From Oscillospiraceae bacterium (GTDB taxonomy: Bacteria > Bacillota > Clostridia > Oscillospirales > CAG-272): DNA of 33,764 nt. The notes beneath the pieces are model-generated. The model saw only the letters and a list, made by a program, of their open reading frames with translations, did not search any database and was not told where the DNA came from. A program made the position numbers and the translations under genes. Shown here one piece after another: positions 9,623-17,629 of this stretch (position 1 is the stretch's first letter; each line of letters begins with the position of its first letter). The stretch covers positions 1 to 33,764 of the forward strand of contig SVQK01000055.1 in assembly GCA_015065385.1 (NCBI GenBank). The letters run 5' to 3'.

Positions 9623-10225
9623 ATGGAATTTGGGGATTTTCTGAAGATGCAGCACGATCTGGCTGTGGAAAAGGGCTGGATCTGGGACCGCACGCCGGAG
9701 GGAGGCCCGTTCTCCCTGCTTTGGAGCATGGACGAACTGGGCGAGGCGATTTCGATCATCAAGAAAAAGGGCTCCTACGGCATCATGGAGAATCCCGCCG
9801 TAAGAGAGCACTTCATCGAGGAGATCGCCGACCACCTGATGTACGTCTTCGACATGATGGAGTGCTATTCCATCACCGCCGAGGAGTTTGAAAAGGTCTA
9901 CGTCAGGAAATTCGAGCGCAACATGGGGCGGTCGTGGAGCGAAAACCGGGCGATGTATGAAAATGTGGGAATCGCCTCCGCCGTTATCGACGGGCGTTTT
10001 CTCCCGGACGAGAGGCTGTGGGAGCTTCTTATCCGGGCGGGCGTGCGGGTCACGGTCGTCGCGGAGGATCCCGACAGCATGCGTCCCGTCATCGACAGCC
10101 TTGTCAACGACTCCGCGAAGGTGACCGTCACGGACAAAGCCCCCGCGGACGACGGAGCCTTCGTCGTATGCAGCGCGGAAACGCTCGAAAAGCTGCGCGC
10201 GCTCTTCGGCGAGGACAAGGCTTAA
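9623..10225 (+). CDS. MazG-like NTP pyrophosphohydrolase-fold protein with an extra C-terminal domain
   Basis: The first ~110 of 200 residues resemble the all-alpha MazG/dUTPase-2 superfamily. Helices carry a DELGEA stretch with Glu38 and Glu41, followed by EEIADH with Glu67 and Asp70, fitting the ExxE...ExxD metal-binding pattern. Such enzymes hydrolyse (d)NTPs to monophosphates. Residues ~115-200 form a second domain with alternating strand/helix character (ASAVIDGRFLPDERLWELL, then GVRVTVVAED) that I do not recognise. It suggests a small Rossmann or HAD-like fold without obvious catalytic residues. The gene lies one base after hisS and before aspS, implying operon membership with aminoacyl-tRNA synthetases. 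The exact substrate is unknown. Confidence 0.65.
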   Translation: MEFGDFLKMQHDLAVEKGWIWDRTPEGGPFSLLWSMDELGEAISIIKKKGSYGIMENPAVREHFIEEIADHLMYVFDMMECYSITAEEFEKVYVRKFERNMGRSWSENRAMYENVGIASAVIDGRFLPDERLWELLIRAGVRVTVVAEDPDSMRPVIDSLVNDSAKVTVTDKAPADDGAFVVCSAETLEKLRALFGEDKA

Positions 10226-10360
10226 AGCTCTCCCGCCTCAGCGAAGGGAAGTGGTATTATGCGGTATGAAGATCATGCCGGAGCGGACGGGCTGAATCCG
10301 TTCTGAACCGTTCAGCCGAACCTCAATTGCAATCAAGCTAAGGAAGGATACAGAATCACC
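10226..10360 (+). other. Intergenic leader before aspS with a hairpin
   Basis: The 135-base gap holds an inverted repeat GGCTGAA (10290-10296)/TTCAGCC (10311-10317). There is also a TATTAT at 10255-10260 without a matching -35, and an AGGAAGGA at 10341-10348 about 12 bases before the aspS ATG. There is no T-box signature. The hairpin could be an attenuator or a processing site; I see no further feature. Confidence 0.3.
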
Positions 10361-12154
10361 ATGGAATCATTCACCAAAGCGGACAAGCGGACCGACTACT
10401 GCGGCACTCTCACCGCCGCCGATATCGGACGCGAGGTCTCCGTCACCGGCTGGTGTCAGAGACAGCGGGACTTAGGCTCCCTGATTTTCATCGACCTGCG
10501 CGACCGGACGGGCATCGTCCAGCTGGCCTTTGACGACGGCACCGACCGGGCGATCTTCGACTGCGCGTTCGGCATCCGGGCGGAATATGTGCTGGCGGCG
10601 AAGGGCGTCGTCCGTTCCCGCGGAGAGGGCGCGATCAACAAGAACATCCCCACCGGCGAGATCGAGATCTTCGTGACCTCCTTCAAGGTGCTGGCCACGG
10701 CCGAGACGCCCCCGTTCGCCATCGTGGAGAAGAGCGACGTGAAGGCCGAACTGCGCCTGAAGCACCGCTATCTCGACCTCCGCCGTCCCGACCTGCAGAA
10801 GAACATCATCGCCCGGAGCGAGATCGTCCGGATCGCGCGGAACTACTTTGCCGCTCAGGGCTTCATCGATATCGAGACTCCCTGCCTCATCAAGCCCACG
10901 CCGGAAGGAGCCCGGGACTATCTCGTGCCCAGCCGCGTCCATCAGGGCAAGTTCTACGCCCTGCCGCAGTCTCCCCAGCTCTACAAGCAGCTGCTCATGT
11001 ACTCCGGTTTCGACCGCTATTTCCAGATCGCCCGCTGCTTCCGCGACGAGGACCTGAGAGCGGACCGCCAGCCCGAGTTCACGCAGATCGACGAGGAAAT
11101 GTCCTTCGCCGACGAAGAGGATATCATGGCCGTCAACGAAGGGTTCCTCAAGACCCTGTTCGACGAGTTCATGCATCAGCCCCTCACGGTCCCGTTCCCG
11201 CGCATGACGTGGAAGGAGGCCATGAACCGCTACGGCTCCGACAAGCCGGACACCCGTTTCGGGCTCGAGCTGTGCGATATTTCCGACCTTGTGAAGGATT
11301 CCGGCTTCTCCGTGTTCAAGGGCGCGGTGGAGGCAGGCGGAAGCGTGCGCGGCATCACCGTTCCGGGCGGCGCGAAGATGACCCGCAAGGAGATCGACTC
11401 CCTGACGGAATTTGTCAAGACTTATGGCGCGAAGGGCCTCGCGTGGTACAAGAACACCGCCGGAGGACCCACCTCCTCCTTTGCGAAGTTCCTCACGGAG
11501 GACGAGACGAAGGCCATTCTCGACCGGATGCAGGTCGGCGAGGGGGATCTCTGCCTCATCGTCGCCGCGAAAAACAAGGTCGTCTGGGATTCCCTCGGCG
11601 CGCTCCGCTGCGAAGTGGCAAAGCGGCTCGGACTCGTGGACAAATCGAAGTTCAACTTCCTCTGGGTGACGGAGTTCCCGCTGCTCGAATACTCCGAGGA
11701 GGACGGGCGGTTCTACGCCATGCACCATCCCTTCACCATGCCCATGGAGGAGGATCTTCCCCTGCTCGACACCGATCCCGGAGCGGTCCGCGCGAGAGCC
11801 TACGACTGCGTGCTGAACGGCACGGAGCTGGGCGGCGGTTCCATCCGGATCCACACCACCGAGATGCAGACGAAGATGTTCGACGCTCTGGGCATCGGTC
11901 CGGAGGAGGCGCAGGAGAAGTTCGGGTTCCTGTTGGAGGCTTTCAGGTACGGCGTTCCCCCGCACGGCGGACTGGCGTTCGGCCTCGACCGGGTGGTCTG
12001 CCTGCTGCTCGGTCTCGAAGATATCCGGGACGTGATCGCCTTCCCGAAGGTGCAGAACGCCTCCGAGCTGCTCTCCAAGGCTCCCGCTCCCGCCGATCCG
12101 AAGGCGCTGGAGGAACTGGGCATCGCGGTCGTGAAGACCGAGGAAGAAGAATAA
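10361..12154 (+). CDS. aspS: Aspartyl-tRNA synthetase (bacterial type)
   Basis: The 597 residues match bacterial-type AspRS, with an OB-fold anticodon domain (VTGWCQRQRDLGSLIFIDLRD near 27-47) and a class II core. The core carries ARDYLVPSRVHQGKFYALPQSPQLYKQ split across ~184-210, FRDEDLRADRQPEFTQID (motif 2, ~225-242) and GLAFGLDRVVCLLLG (motif 3, ~545-559). The GAD insertion region occupies the middle. It charges tRNA-Asp; whether it is discriminating or also charges tRNA-Asn cannot be told by eye. The gene is third in the hisS-mazG-aspS series and is followed directly by a terminator. Confidence 0.96.
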   Translation: MESFTKADKRTDYCGTLTAADIGREVSVTGWCQRQRDLGSLIFIDLRDRTGIVQLAFDDGTDRAIFDCAFGIRAEYVLAAKGVVRSRGEGAINKNIPTGEIEIFVTSFKVLATAETPPFAIVEKSDVKAELRLKHRYLDLRRPDLQKNIIARSEIVRIARNYFAAQGFIDIETPCLIKPTPEGARDYLVPSRVHQGKFYALPQSPQLYKQLLMYSGFDRYFQIARCFRDEDLRADRQPEFTQIDEEMSFADEEDIMAVNEGFLKTLFDEFMHQPLTVPFPRMTWKEAMNRYGSDKPDTRFGLELCDISDLVKDSGFSVFKGAVEAGGSVRGITVPGGAKMTRKEIDSLTEFVKTYGAKGLAWYKNTAGGPTSSFAKFLTEDETKAILDRMQVGEGDLCLIVAAKNKVVWDSLGALRCEVAKRLGLVDKSKFNFLWVTEFPLLEYSEEDGRFYAMHHPFTMPMEEDLPLLDTDPGAVRARAYDCVLNGTELGGGSIRIHTTEMQTKMFDALGIGPEEAQEKFGFLLEAFRYGVPPHGGLAFGLDRVVCLLLGLEDIRDVIAFPKVQNASELLSKAPAPADPKALEELGIAVVKTEEEE

Positions 12155-12164
12155 CGCGCTTATG

Positions 12165-12197
12165 AAAGATCCGCCGGGTTTTCCGACGGATCTTTTT
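12165..12197 (+). terminator. Rho-independent terminator after aspS
   Basis: AAGATCCG-CGG / CCG-CGGATCTT stem with a short T-rich loop, followed by TTTTT. Confidence 0.85.
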
Positions 12198-12303
12198 GAC
12201 AGGTGTTTATTTACGGGGCGCGGGGTTCAGGCAGAACAGTGTCGGCAGGTACGCGGGAGAGGGAGAGCGATCCGGGTCCGCCGTGCGCCGTGTCCGCGAA
12301 TCC

Positions 12304-15192
12304 TTATTGCTCCGTCACGAACCGGATGGAGCACCGGCCGACGAGCTGATTCTGTTCGATCAGGCCGAAGAAGAGGGTCTTCCGCTCCGGAAGGGTGAGC
12401 TCGGCGCGCAGGACGGATCCGTCGGGCAGGGTGTAGCGGATCGTGTCGGACGAGGGCAGCTCCGTTTTGACATCCTCCGGAAGGAAGCCGATAAAGGTGT
12501 GATCCTCGTCGATGGACCACTTGACGAGCCGCGCGGACCGTGCTCCGAGCTCGAACACCGCCGCTCCGACCTGGTGGGGGATTTTGTACGAGTCCCAGCT
12601 TGCCATCGTATTGATTTCCTTCCATGTCAGGCCTGTGACGAACGGAACGACGGCGATCCCGGGCGGATTGATCACATCCAGCGAACAAACGTAAATATCG
12701 CGCAGCGCGGCGGAGAAGAGGGAATGTTCGACAAACTCCTTGTCGATCCACATGCGGCTCTCCGGATCGACATCGCACCGCAGGCGGCAGAGCGTCCCGC
12801 ATTCCCCGAAACCGGAATCGGATACGGGAATGACGCTTGCCGCGTAGAATCCGCCGTCCGTTGTCGAGAGAAGGATCCATCCGCTTTTCACCACCCCCGA
12901 GAAGCGGCGCGACTCCTTCACGTTCCCAACGTCCACGCCCGTCTGCTCGAGGATCCACTCCGGAACGGAACGGGCTTCAAAGGACGGATTCAGACTCCCT
13001 TTGCCGACATAGGACCAGGTTTCGTACCAGTCGTTGATCCAGAGCGAGCAGTCCCCGGCGATCTCAAACCGGTAGTTCTCGATCTGCGCGATCGCTTCCG
13101 GAGCGGGATCCCGATAGAAGTACAGCACCTCTTCCACCATGTAGCGGGTGTACGGGAGCGCGTCCAGAAAAGCCGGGACCTCGTAGGCGGACTCCTGCTC
13201 CCCCGGATACCGGATCAAGCATTCGCCGGCGTATTCCGTTTTTCCGAAGAAGGTCTTTTTCCGCTCCGGCAGGGTGAGGGCGGCCCGGATCGTTTTCCCG
13301 TCCTCCGTCATAAATACGAAATCGTTCCCCTCCCGCCGTACCGTTCCCGGAGCGTCGGGCTCGGGCGGAACCGGATCCCGGAACTGGCGCGTGACGGTCA
13401 CGCCCGGGCAGATCTTGCAGGCGGCGAGGCGCAGTCCCTTTCCGCCGGATTCGGGTAGGAAGACCGCGACGCCGAAGTGGAAGGGCACCTCGTTGTCCTC
13501 CTTGGCGACGAGTGAGCAGACCTTGTCCCCGGCGGCGAACAGCAGAATGATCCGATCCTCCCGATCCCGGATGAAATCCCAGACAAACACCTCCGGATTC
13601 ATCTCTCCGGGGAGCTGATCCCTGACCGGATTGCGCAGGGATCTTGTGCAGAACCCGACCTCTCCGTCCGATGACAGCGGATCCTCCGGGGTGAGCTCGA
13701 GCAGCCAGAGAACGTTCCCTTTTTCGAAGGTCTCCCGACCGCCGACGAACGCGTACCAGATTCTCCCGTCACGGGTCGAAAAGAGCGTCATATAGGGGGA
13801 GTGGTTTGGGGAGGTCGGCTCGTTCAGACCGACTTTTGCCTCGGCGATGGCCCCGATGTTCACGCCCGACGTCTCCCGGATCATGCCGCGCAGATCTTCC
13901 GCGGAGCCGATGCCCCGGACGATGTCCGATACCAGTTCACCGTCCTCGATCCAGTCCGAGGTTCGTCCGCTGAGCCCCCAGCTCACCAAATCGGGATCGC
14001 AGGCATAGAGTGCGTCATCCCCCGTCAGGCTGTACCGGATGGAACGCAGATACTCTCCGGTACGTTCGTCTTCCTCCGTTGCGAGAAAGGCCGTCTCTTT
14101 CACCGAATAGACCGTATGATAGACCTTCGCGTCCCGGGTCGTCAGATTCACCGCCAGAACGACGGCGGACAGAACGAGCACGATCCCCGCCGCGACGCTC
14201 ACCCGGAGAAGGGGCTTTTTGTAGCGCATGACGTTCTTCACCCGCCGCCCGGTGTCGCCCTCTCCGAACGCCAACGCGGGATTGGGGCGCATGCCGGGGG
14301 AGGACAGCTTCACGAGGATTTTCGCGTAGTCCGCCCGGATATCCGCCTGCGCTTTCTTCATCAGGGATTCGTCGCAGGACATCTCCATATCCCGGCCTGA
14401 GAGGGAGAACGCCAGCCAGACCAACGGATTGAACCAGTGGACGGCCAGCGCGGCAAAGGACAGGAGCCGCCACAGAGGATCGGCACGCCGGATGTGGGTT
14501 CGCTCGTGCTCGAGGACGCAGGACCGTTCCGAAGGCGTCAGTCCGGCTGGGAGGAAGATCCGGGGGCGGATCAGCCCGGCGACGAAAGCCGTGTCGATCC
14601 GATCCGTCTCAAAGACCCGGCTCCCGCAGTCTTGCTCCGTCAGCGGAACGGCCTCCCGCAGTCTCACCCCGAGCGAGAAAAAGGCCGCCGCGTTCCATCC
14701 GGTGATCAGGGCCGCTCCGAGGAGCCAGATCCCGCAGCAGACCCGGAGAAGAGCGTCCCGCGAGAAGCTCCCGCCTTCTTCCTCCGCGGAAAGGGAGGCG
14801 GGAAGAGCGGCGTCCGAGTGATCGTCCGGGAGAGCGGAGGTCGGATCGGTCGGCAGGGAAGAGGGGAGAGGATCCTGCGGCAGAGCTTCCGAAGATTCGG
14901 GCGGGGACGTCAAATCAAGCCCCGGCTCCGGCTCCGGGGCCGGACGGTCGGGGTCAGCCGGAACGGGGGATTCCGCGACAGTCTTCTCGGTCGTCAGGGG
15001 AGGGAAGGCAGGCGCGGGGATGGACACCGGGATCCCGAACGGCGTCAGCAGCCGGAAGAGAACCGCCGCCCAGAGCAGATAGGAATAGATCTTCGGGGCG
15101 CGCTTCAGTCCGATCCTCAAAAGCAGAACGAGCAGAATCACAAGGCTCCCCGTCAGACTCATGCGCAGAACGGTCAGGAATACGTTCATCAT
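12304..15192 (-). CDS. BlaR1/MecR1-like M56 membrane metallopeptidase with duplicated C-terminal sensor region
   Basis: The 962-residue protein begins with hydrophobic segments (~5-28, ~36-50) and a Pro/Ser/Glu-rich linker (~60-140). Another TM follows at ~148-172, then the cytosolic M56 zinc-protease motif HERTH (229-233) with a downstream EMSCDE (~270-275), and a last TM at ~326-348. In BlaR1/MecR1, ligand sensing outside activates this protease, which relieves repression by BlaI/MecI. The outer part here (~350-962) is not a penicillin-binding domain but two copies of an unknown module: TSGVNIG (~437) matches TGVDVGN (~750), and LTLPERKKTFFG (~637) matches LTLPERKTLFFG (~930). The start is backed by GGGGAG and by the promoter/operator region. 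No blaI-type gene adjoins. Confidence 0.75.
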   Translation of the reverse strand: MMNVFLTVLRMSLTGSLVILLVLLLRIGLKRAPKIYSYLLWAAVLFRLLTPFGIPVSIPAPAFPPLTTEKTVAESPVPADPDRPAPEPEPGLDLTSPPESSEALPQDPLPSSLPTDPTSALPDDHSDAALPASLSAEEEGGSFSRDALLRVCCGIWLLGAALITGWNAAAFFSLGVRLREAVPLTEQDCGSRVFETDRIDTAFVAGLIRPRIFLPAGLTPSERSCVLEHERTHIRRADPLWRLLSFAALAVHWFNPLVWLAFSLSGRDMEMSCDESLMKKAQADIRADYAKILVKLSSPGMRPNPALAFGEGDTGRRVKNVMRYKKPLLRVSVAAGIVLVLSAVVLAVNLTTRDAKVYHTVYSVKETAFLATEEDERTGEYLRSIRYSLTGDDALYACDPDLVSWGLSGRTSDWIEDGELVSDIVRGIGSAEDLRGMIRETSGVNIGAIAEAKVGLNEPTSPNHSPYMTLFSTRDGRIWYAFVGGRETFEKGNVLWLLELTPEDPLSSDGEVGFCTRSLRNPVRDQLPGEMNPEVFVWDFIRDREDRIILLFAAGDKVCSLVAKEDNEVPFHFGVAVFLPESGGKGLRLAACKICPGVTVTRQFRDPVPPEPDAPGTVRREGNDFVFMTEDGKTIRAALTLPERKKTFFGKTEYAGECLIRYPGEQESAYEVPAFLDALPYTRYMVEEVLYFYRDPAPEAIAQIENYRFEIAGDCSLWINDWYETWSYVGKGSLNPSFEARSVPEWILEQTGVDVGNVKESRRFSGVVKSGWILLSTTDGGFYAASVIPVSDSGFGECGTLCRLRCDVDPESRMWIDKEFVEHSLFSAALRDIYVCSLDVINPPGIAVVPFVTGLTWKEINTMASWDSYKIPHQVGAAVFELGARSARLVKWSIDEDHTFIGFLPEDVKTELPSSDTIRYTLPDGSVLRAELTLPERKTLFFGLIEQNQLVGRCSIRFVTEQ

Positions 15193-15217
15193 AGTCTCAT
15201 CTCCCCGGCCTTTACGG

Positions 15218-15232
15218 TTTACACAAAGTAAA
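15218..15232. promoter_or_regulatory. BlaI/MecI-type operator-like palindrome, proximal copy
   Basis: Reads TTTACTTTGTGTAAA on the minus strand, close to TTTACA-N3-TGTAAA. It lies ~30 bases from the start codon of the BlaR1-like gene, within the predicted leader. Confidence 0.5.
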
Positions 15233-15244
15233 ATCTCTGCCTAT

Positions 15245-15273
15245 AGTTTACAACATGTAAAATGATTTGTCAA
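15245..15273 (-). promoter_or_regulatory. Promoter of the BlaR1-like gene
   Basis: On the minus strand, -35 TTGACA (complement of 15268-15273), a 17-bp spacer and -10 TAAACT (complement of 15245-15250). The distal palindrome overlaps the spacer and the -10. Confidence 0.75.
15247..15261. promoter_or_regulatory. BlaI/MecI-type operator-like palindrome, distal copy
   Basis: Perfect TTTACA-TGT-TGTAAA inverted repeat (minus-strand reading) overlying the spacer and -10 of the BlaR1-like promoter. It is well placed to block RNA polymerase. The TACA/TGTA core is that of known BlaI/MecI operators. Confidence 0.55.
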
Positions 15274-15283
15274 GAGGGAAACG

Positions 15284-15316
15284 CAAAAAAAGAAAAATCG
15301 TCCGCCAACCCGGACG
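15284..15316 (-). terminator. Rho-independent terminator after the LysR gene
   Basis: Minus-strand CGTCCG-GGTTGG-CGGACG hairpin (15299-15316) followed by ATTTTTCTTTTTTT. It ends the leftward araB/trpS/dehydrogenase/lysR run. Confidence 0.8.
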
Positions 15317-15362
15317 GAACCGGATCGACGGACGGTGATGACGGTATTTGGTTGTAGCGGAT

Positions 15363-16283
15363 TTACTCCCCGATTCGCGTTCCCGCCGCGATGGATTTCA
15401 AGGCGCGGATGAAGCGTTCCGCGTCGTCGCTCAGGCCCGTGTCCGCGCGGTAGATCAGCGCGACCGCGTACACGTCCGGGGAATCCAGCGGAACCGCCAC
15501 GACGCTGCCCTGATTCAGCTCCGAGGTCATGATCCCCGTGCCGATGGTGTAGCAGTCCGTGGAGAGCAAAAGGTTCATGAGGGTCGCGCGGTCGCTGATC
15601 CGGACCTGCTTCCGGGACATGTGGTTCTCCGTCAGCTCTTCCGAGAACTCCATCGGGCCGCTCTCGCCCTGATCGTAGGTCACATAGGGATAGTCGCCCA
15701 GCTGATCGGGTCTCAGAACGGCAGAGGAGGACAGCGGGTGCTGCCTTCCGAGGAACACATGGGGCTTTGTCTCGAGAAACTCCCGGTATTCCAGACCGTT
15801 GCGCCTGAGATACCGCTCCATGTAGCTCTCCCCCTGCTCCTTCAGATAGGCGAGGATGCCCACGTCCGCGGAGAGGTTCGTCACGTCCTCGATGACCTGA
15901 GCGGTCCGCGCCTCCTTGAGGGAAACGCTGTAGTCGGAGGAAAGCCCCTTGAGATAGGAGACGAACGCCTCCGCCACAAAATCGTAGTGCTGCGCGGTGA
16001 CGGCAAAATTCCGGATGCCGGTTCTGTTTTCGCTCCGGTAGCGGTCGTTGATGACTTCGTACTGGGCGATGAGCTGCCGGGCGTACCGGATGAATTCCGC
16101 GCCGTCCTTCGTGACCCGCACGCCCTTGTTGGAGCGGTCGAAGATCCGGATGGAGAATTCATCCTCCAGCTCGCGGACGGCGGCGGACAGGGAGGCCTGC
16201 GAGACCAGGAGCTTCTTCGCCGCTTCGTTCATGGAGCCGGACCGCGCGATAGCGAGAACGTATTTGCATTGCTGAATCGTCAT
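15363..16283 (-). CDS. LysR-family transcriptional regulator
   Basis: The 306-residue protein, counted from MTIQQCKYV, has the LysR layout. A winged HTH occupies ~1-60 (AIARSGSMNEAAKKLLVSQ and SLSAAVRELEDEF, with FDRSNKGVRVTKDGAEF after it), then a linker helix and a ~210-residue periplasmic-binding-protein-like effector domain. The frame continues 23 codons upstream, but that extension runs back past the stop of the preceding gene and lacks LysR character. The start codon is 17 bases after the dehydrogenase stop, so the two are probably co-transcribed. The regulator may control the dehydrogenase or nearby sugar genes. The effector is unknown. The ribosome site is weak, which would fit low expression. 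Confidence 0.85.
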   Translation of the reverse strand: MTIQQCKYVLAIARSGSMNEAAKKLLVSQASLSAAVRELEDEFSIRIFDRSNKGVRVTKDGAEFIRYARQLIAQYEVINDRYRSENRTGIRNFAVTAQHYDFVAEAFVSYLKGLSSDYSVSLKEARTAQVIEDVTNLSADVGILAYLKEQGESYMERYLRRNGLEYREFLETKPHVFLGRQHPLSSSAVLRPDQLGDYPYVTYDQGESGPMEFSEELTENHMSRKQVRISDRATLMNLLLSTDCYTIGTGIMTSELNQGSVVAVPLDSPDVYAVALIYRADTGLSDDAERFIRALKSIAAGTRIGE

Positions 16284-16300
16284 GGCGCCGCACCGTGTTC

Positions 16301-17584
16301 TCAGGCGTCGATGCCCGCGTAGGCGAAGAGCCGCTTTTCCGCCTCGGGACACCAGAGGTCGCCCGCGGCCTTGCAGATCGCGTCAAGATCGGCGAAGAGG
16401 GTCCCGACCTCCGTGCCCTTGTTCTCCTCCGCGGCCGCGGCAAAGTCTGCGATAGCGGTGAGGGGCAGATCGAGGTGGGTGTAGATGAGCTTCTTCCCGC
16501 CCTTGATGTGCGGCAGGTTCTTCGTCGCCTCGGCGTACGCGTCAAGGCCGCCGACGTGGGTGATCATGCCCGCCGGGTTGATGTCTCCCTTCGACATGAG
16601 CGCGATGGATTCCCGCATGTCGTCCGTGTTGCCGCCCGAGGTCCCGACGATGTGGGTGGAGCCGTAATGGACGTTGTAGAAGTTGAACATCGCGGAGAAG
16701 TTCGGGTCGGTCGGGCCGGCGAAGAAGTTGAGGCAGCCGTCCCGGGCAAGGAGCGCGTCGCCCATTTCCACCACGGGCTTCACAGGCGCGTAGACGAACA
16801 CGTCGTTGTAGCCCTCGCCGTCGGTGAAGGATTTCAGGTATTCGACCGGGTTTTCGATATCCTTCGTGTTGATGAATTTCAGATCCACGCCGAATTTCTT
16901 CGCGTCTTCGGGGGGAAGGAGCTTCGCGGCACGGTCCAGACGGTCCTGATCGAGATCGGTCACCACGAGGAGCTTCGGGGGATTGCCGCCGTGCACTGCG
17001 TAGTCCGCGCAGCCCAGACCCATCGGGCCCGCTCCGGCGAGGATGGCCATGTTTCCGCGCGGCTTCGGCCCCATTTCATGCTGATAAACGCCCGGCTTCA
17101 TGTGGTAGTTGGCGTGATAGCCGCCGACGATGCAGGACATCGGCTCGGTCAGGGATCCGAAGTAGTAGGCGGGGCCGTCGTAGGGCAGGAGGCAGTCCAT
17201 GAGCATGACTTCCTCGGGAATGATCACGAAGGTCGCCGCGCCGCCGCAGTACTTGTAGGAGTATCCGGGGGATGCGAGGGAGCCTTTGTAGTTGATGGCG
17301 GGCTGGATGACGAACTTGTCGCCGGCCTTGAACTTGTCCGCCCACTTCGCGCCGACCTTGACGATCTTGCCGCAGAATTCGTGGCCGATGATAACGGGAT
17401 TTTCCGCGACGTCGTCCGGAACGCGCTTGTGATTCGCACCCTGAGACGCGGCCTTGTAGGAGGACATGCAGATCGAGTCGGAGAAGACCTCGGCAAGGAT
17501 TTCGCCGTCGGTGATCTCGGGAAGGTCGAACTCCTCCATTCTCAGATCCATGACGCCGTAGAGACGTACAGCTTTGGTTTTCAT
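16301..17584 (-). CDS. Zinc-type medium-chain dehydrogenase, L-sorbose-1-phosphate reductase-like
   Basis: The 427-residue MDR-superfamily protein has catalytic zinc-site residues Cys39 and GHEFCGK (His68/Glu69) and a Rossmann stretch LAGAGPMGLGCADYA (~186-200). It lacks the usual four-cysteine structural zinc loop. Length and N-terminus (KAVRLYGVMDLRMEEFDLPEI) recall SorE-type L-sorbose-1-phosphate reductases, which make D-glucitol 6-phosphate with NAD(P)H; this match is from memory. It starts with AAAGGAG seven bases upstream, 45 bases after trpS, and is followed by lysR. Together with araB and araD nearby, a role in sugar or sugar-phosphate oxidoreduction is likely. Other polyol or threonine-type dehydrogenases remain possible. 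Confidence 0.7.
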   Translation of the reverse strand: MKTKAVRLYGVMDLRMEEFDLPEITDGEILAEVFSDSICMSSYKAASQGANHKRVPDDVAENPVIIGHEFCGKIVKVGAKWADKFKAGDKFVIQPAINYKGSLASPGYSYKYCGGAATFVIIPEEVMLMDCLLPYDGPAYYFGSLTEPMSCIVGGYHANYHMKPGVYQHEMGPKPRGNMAILAGAGPMGLGCADYAVHGGNPPKLLVVTDLDQDRLDRAAKLLPPEDAKKFGVDLKFINTKDIENPVEYLKSFTDGEGYNDVFVYAPVKPVVEMGDALLARDGCLNFFAGPTDPNFSAMFNFYNVHYGSTHIVGTSGGNTDDMRESIALMSKGDINPAGMITHVGGLDAYAEATKNLPHIKGGKKLIYTHLDLPLTAIADFAAAAEENKGTEVGTLFADLDAICKAAGDLWCPEAEKRLFAYAGIDA

Positions 17585-17629
17585 GATACAATCTCCTTTA
17601 TGGAAACAGAACGGGAAGCGCTCTGCGGA

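Noticed and set aside
10472..11965. A 497-codon minus-strand frame opposite aspS
   Set aside because: Antisense shadow of a complete aspartyl-tRNA synthetase gene.
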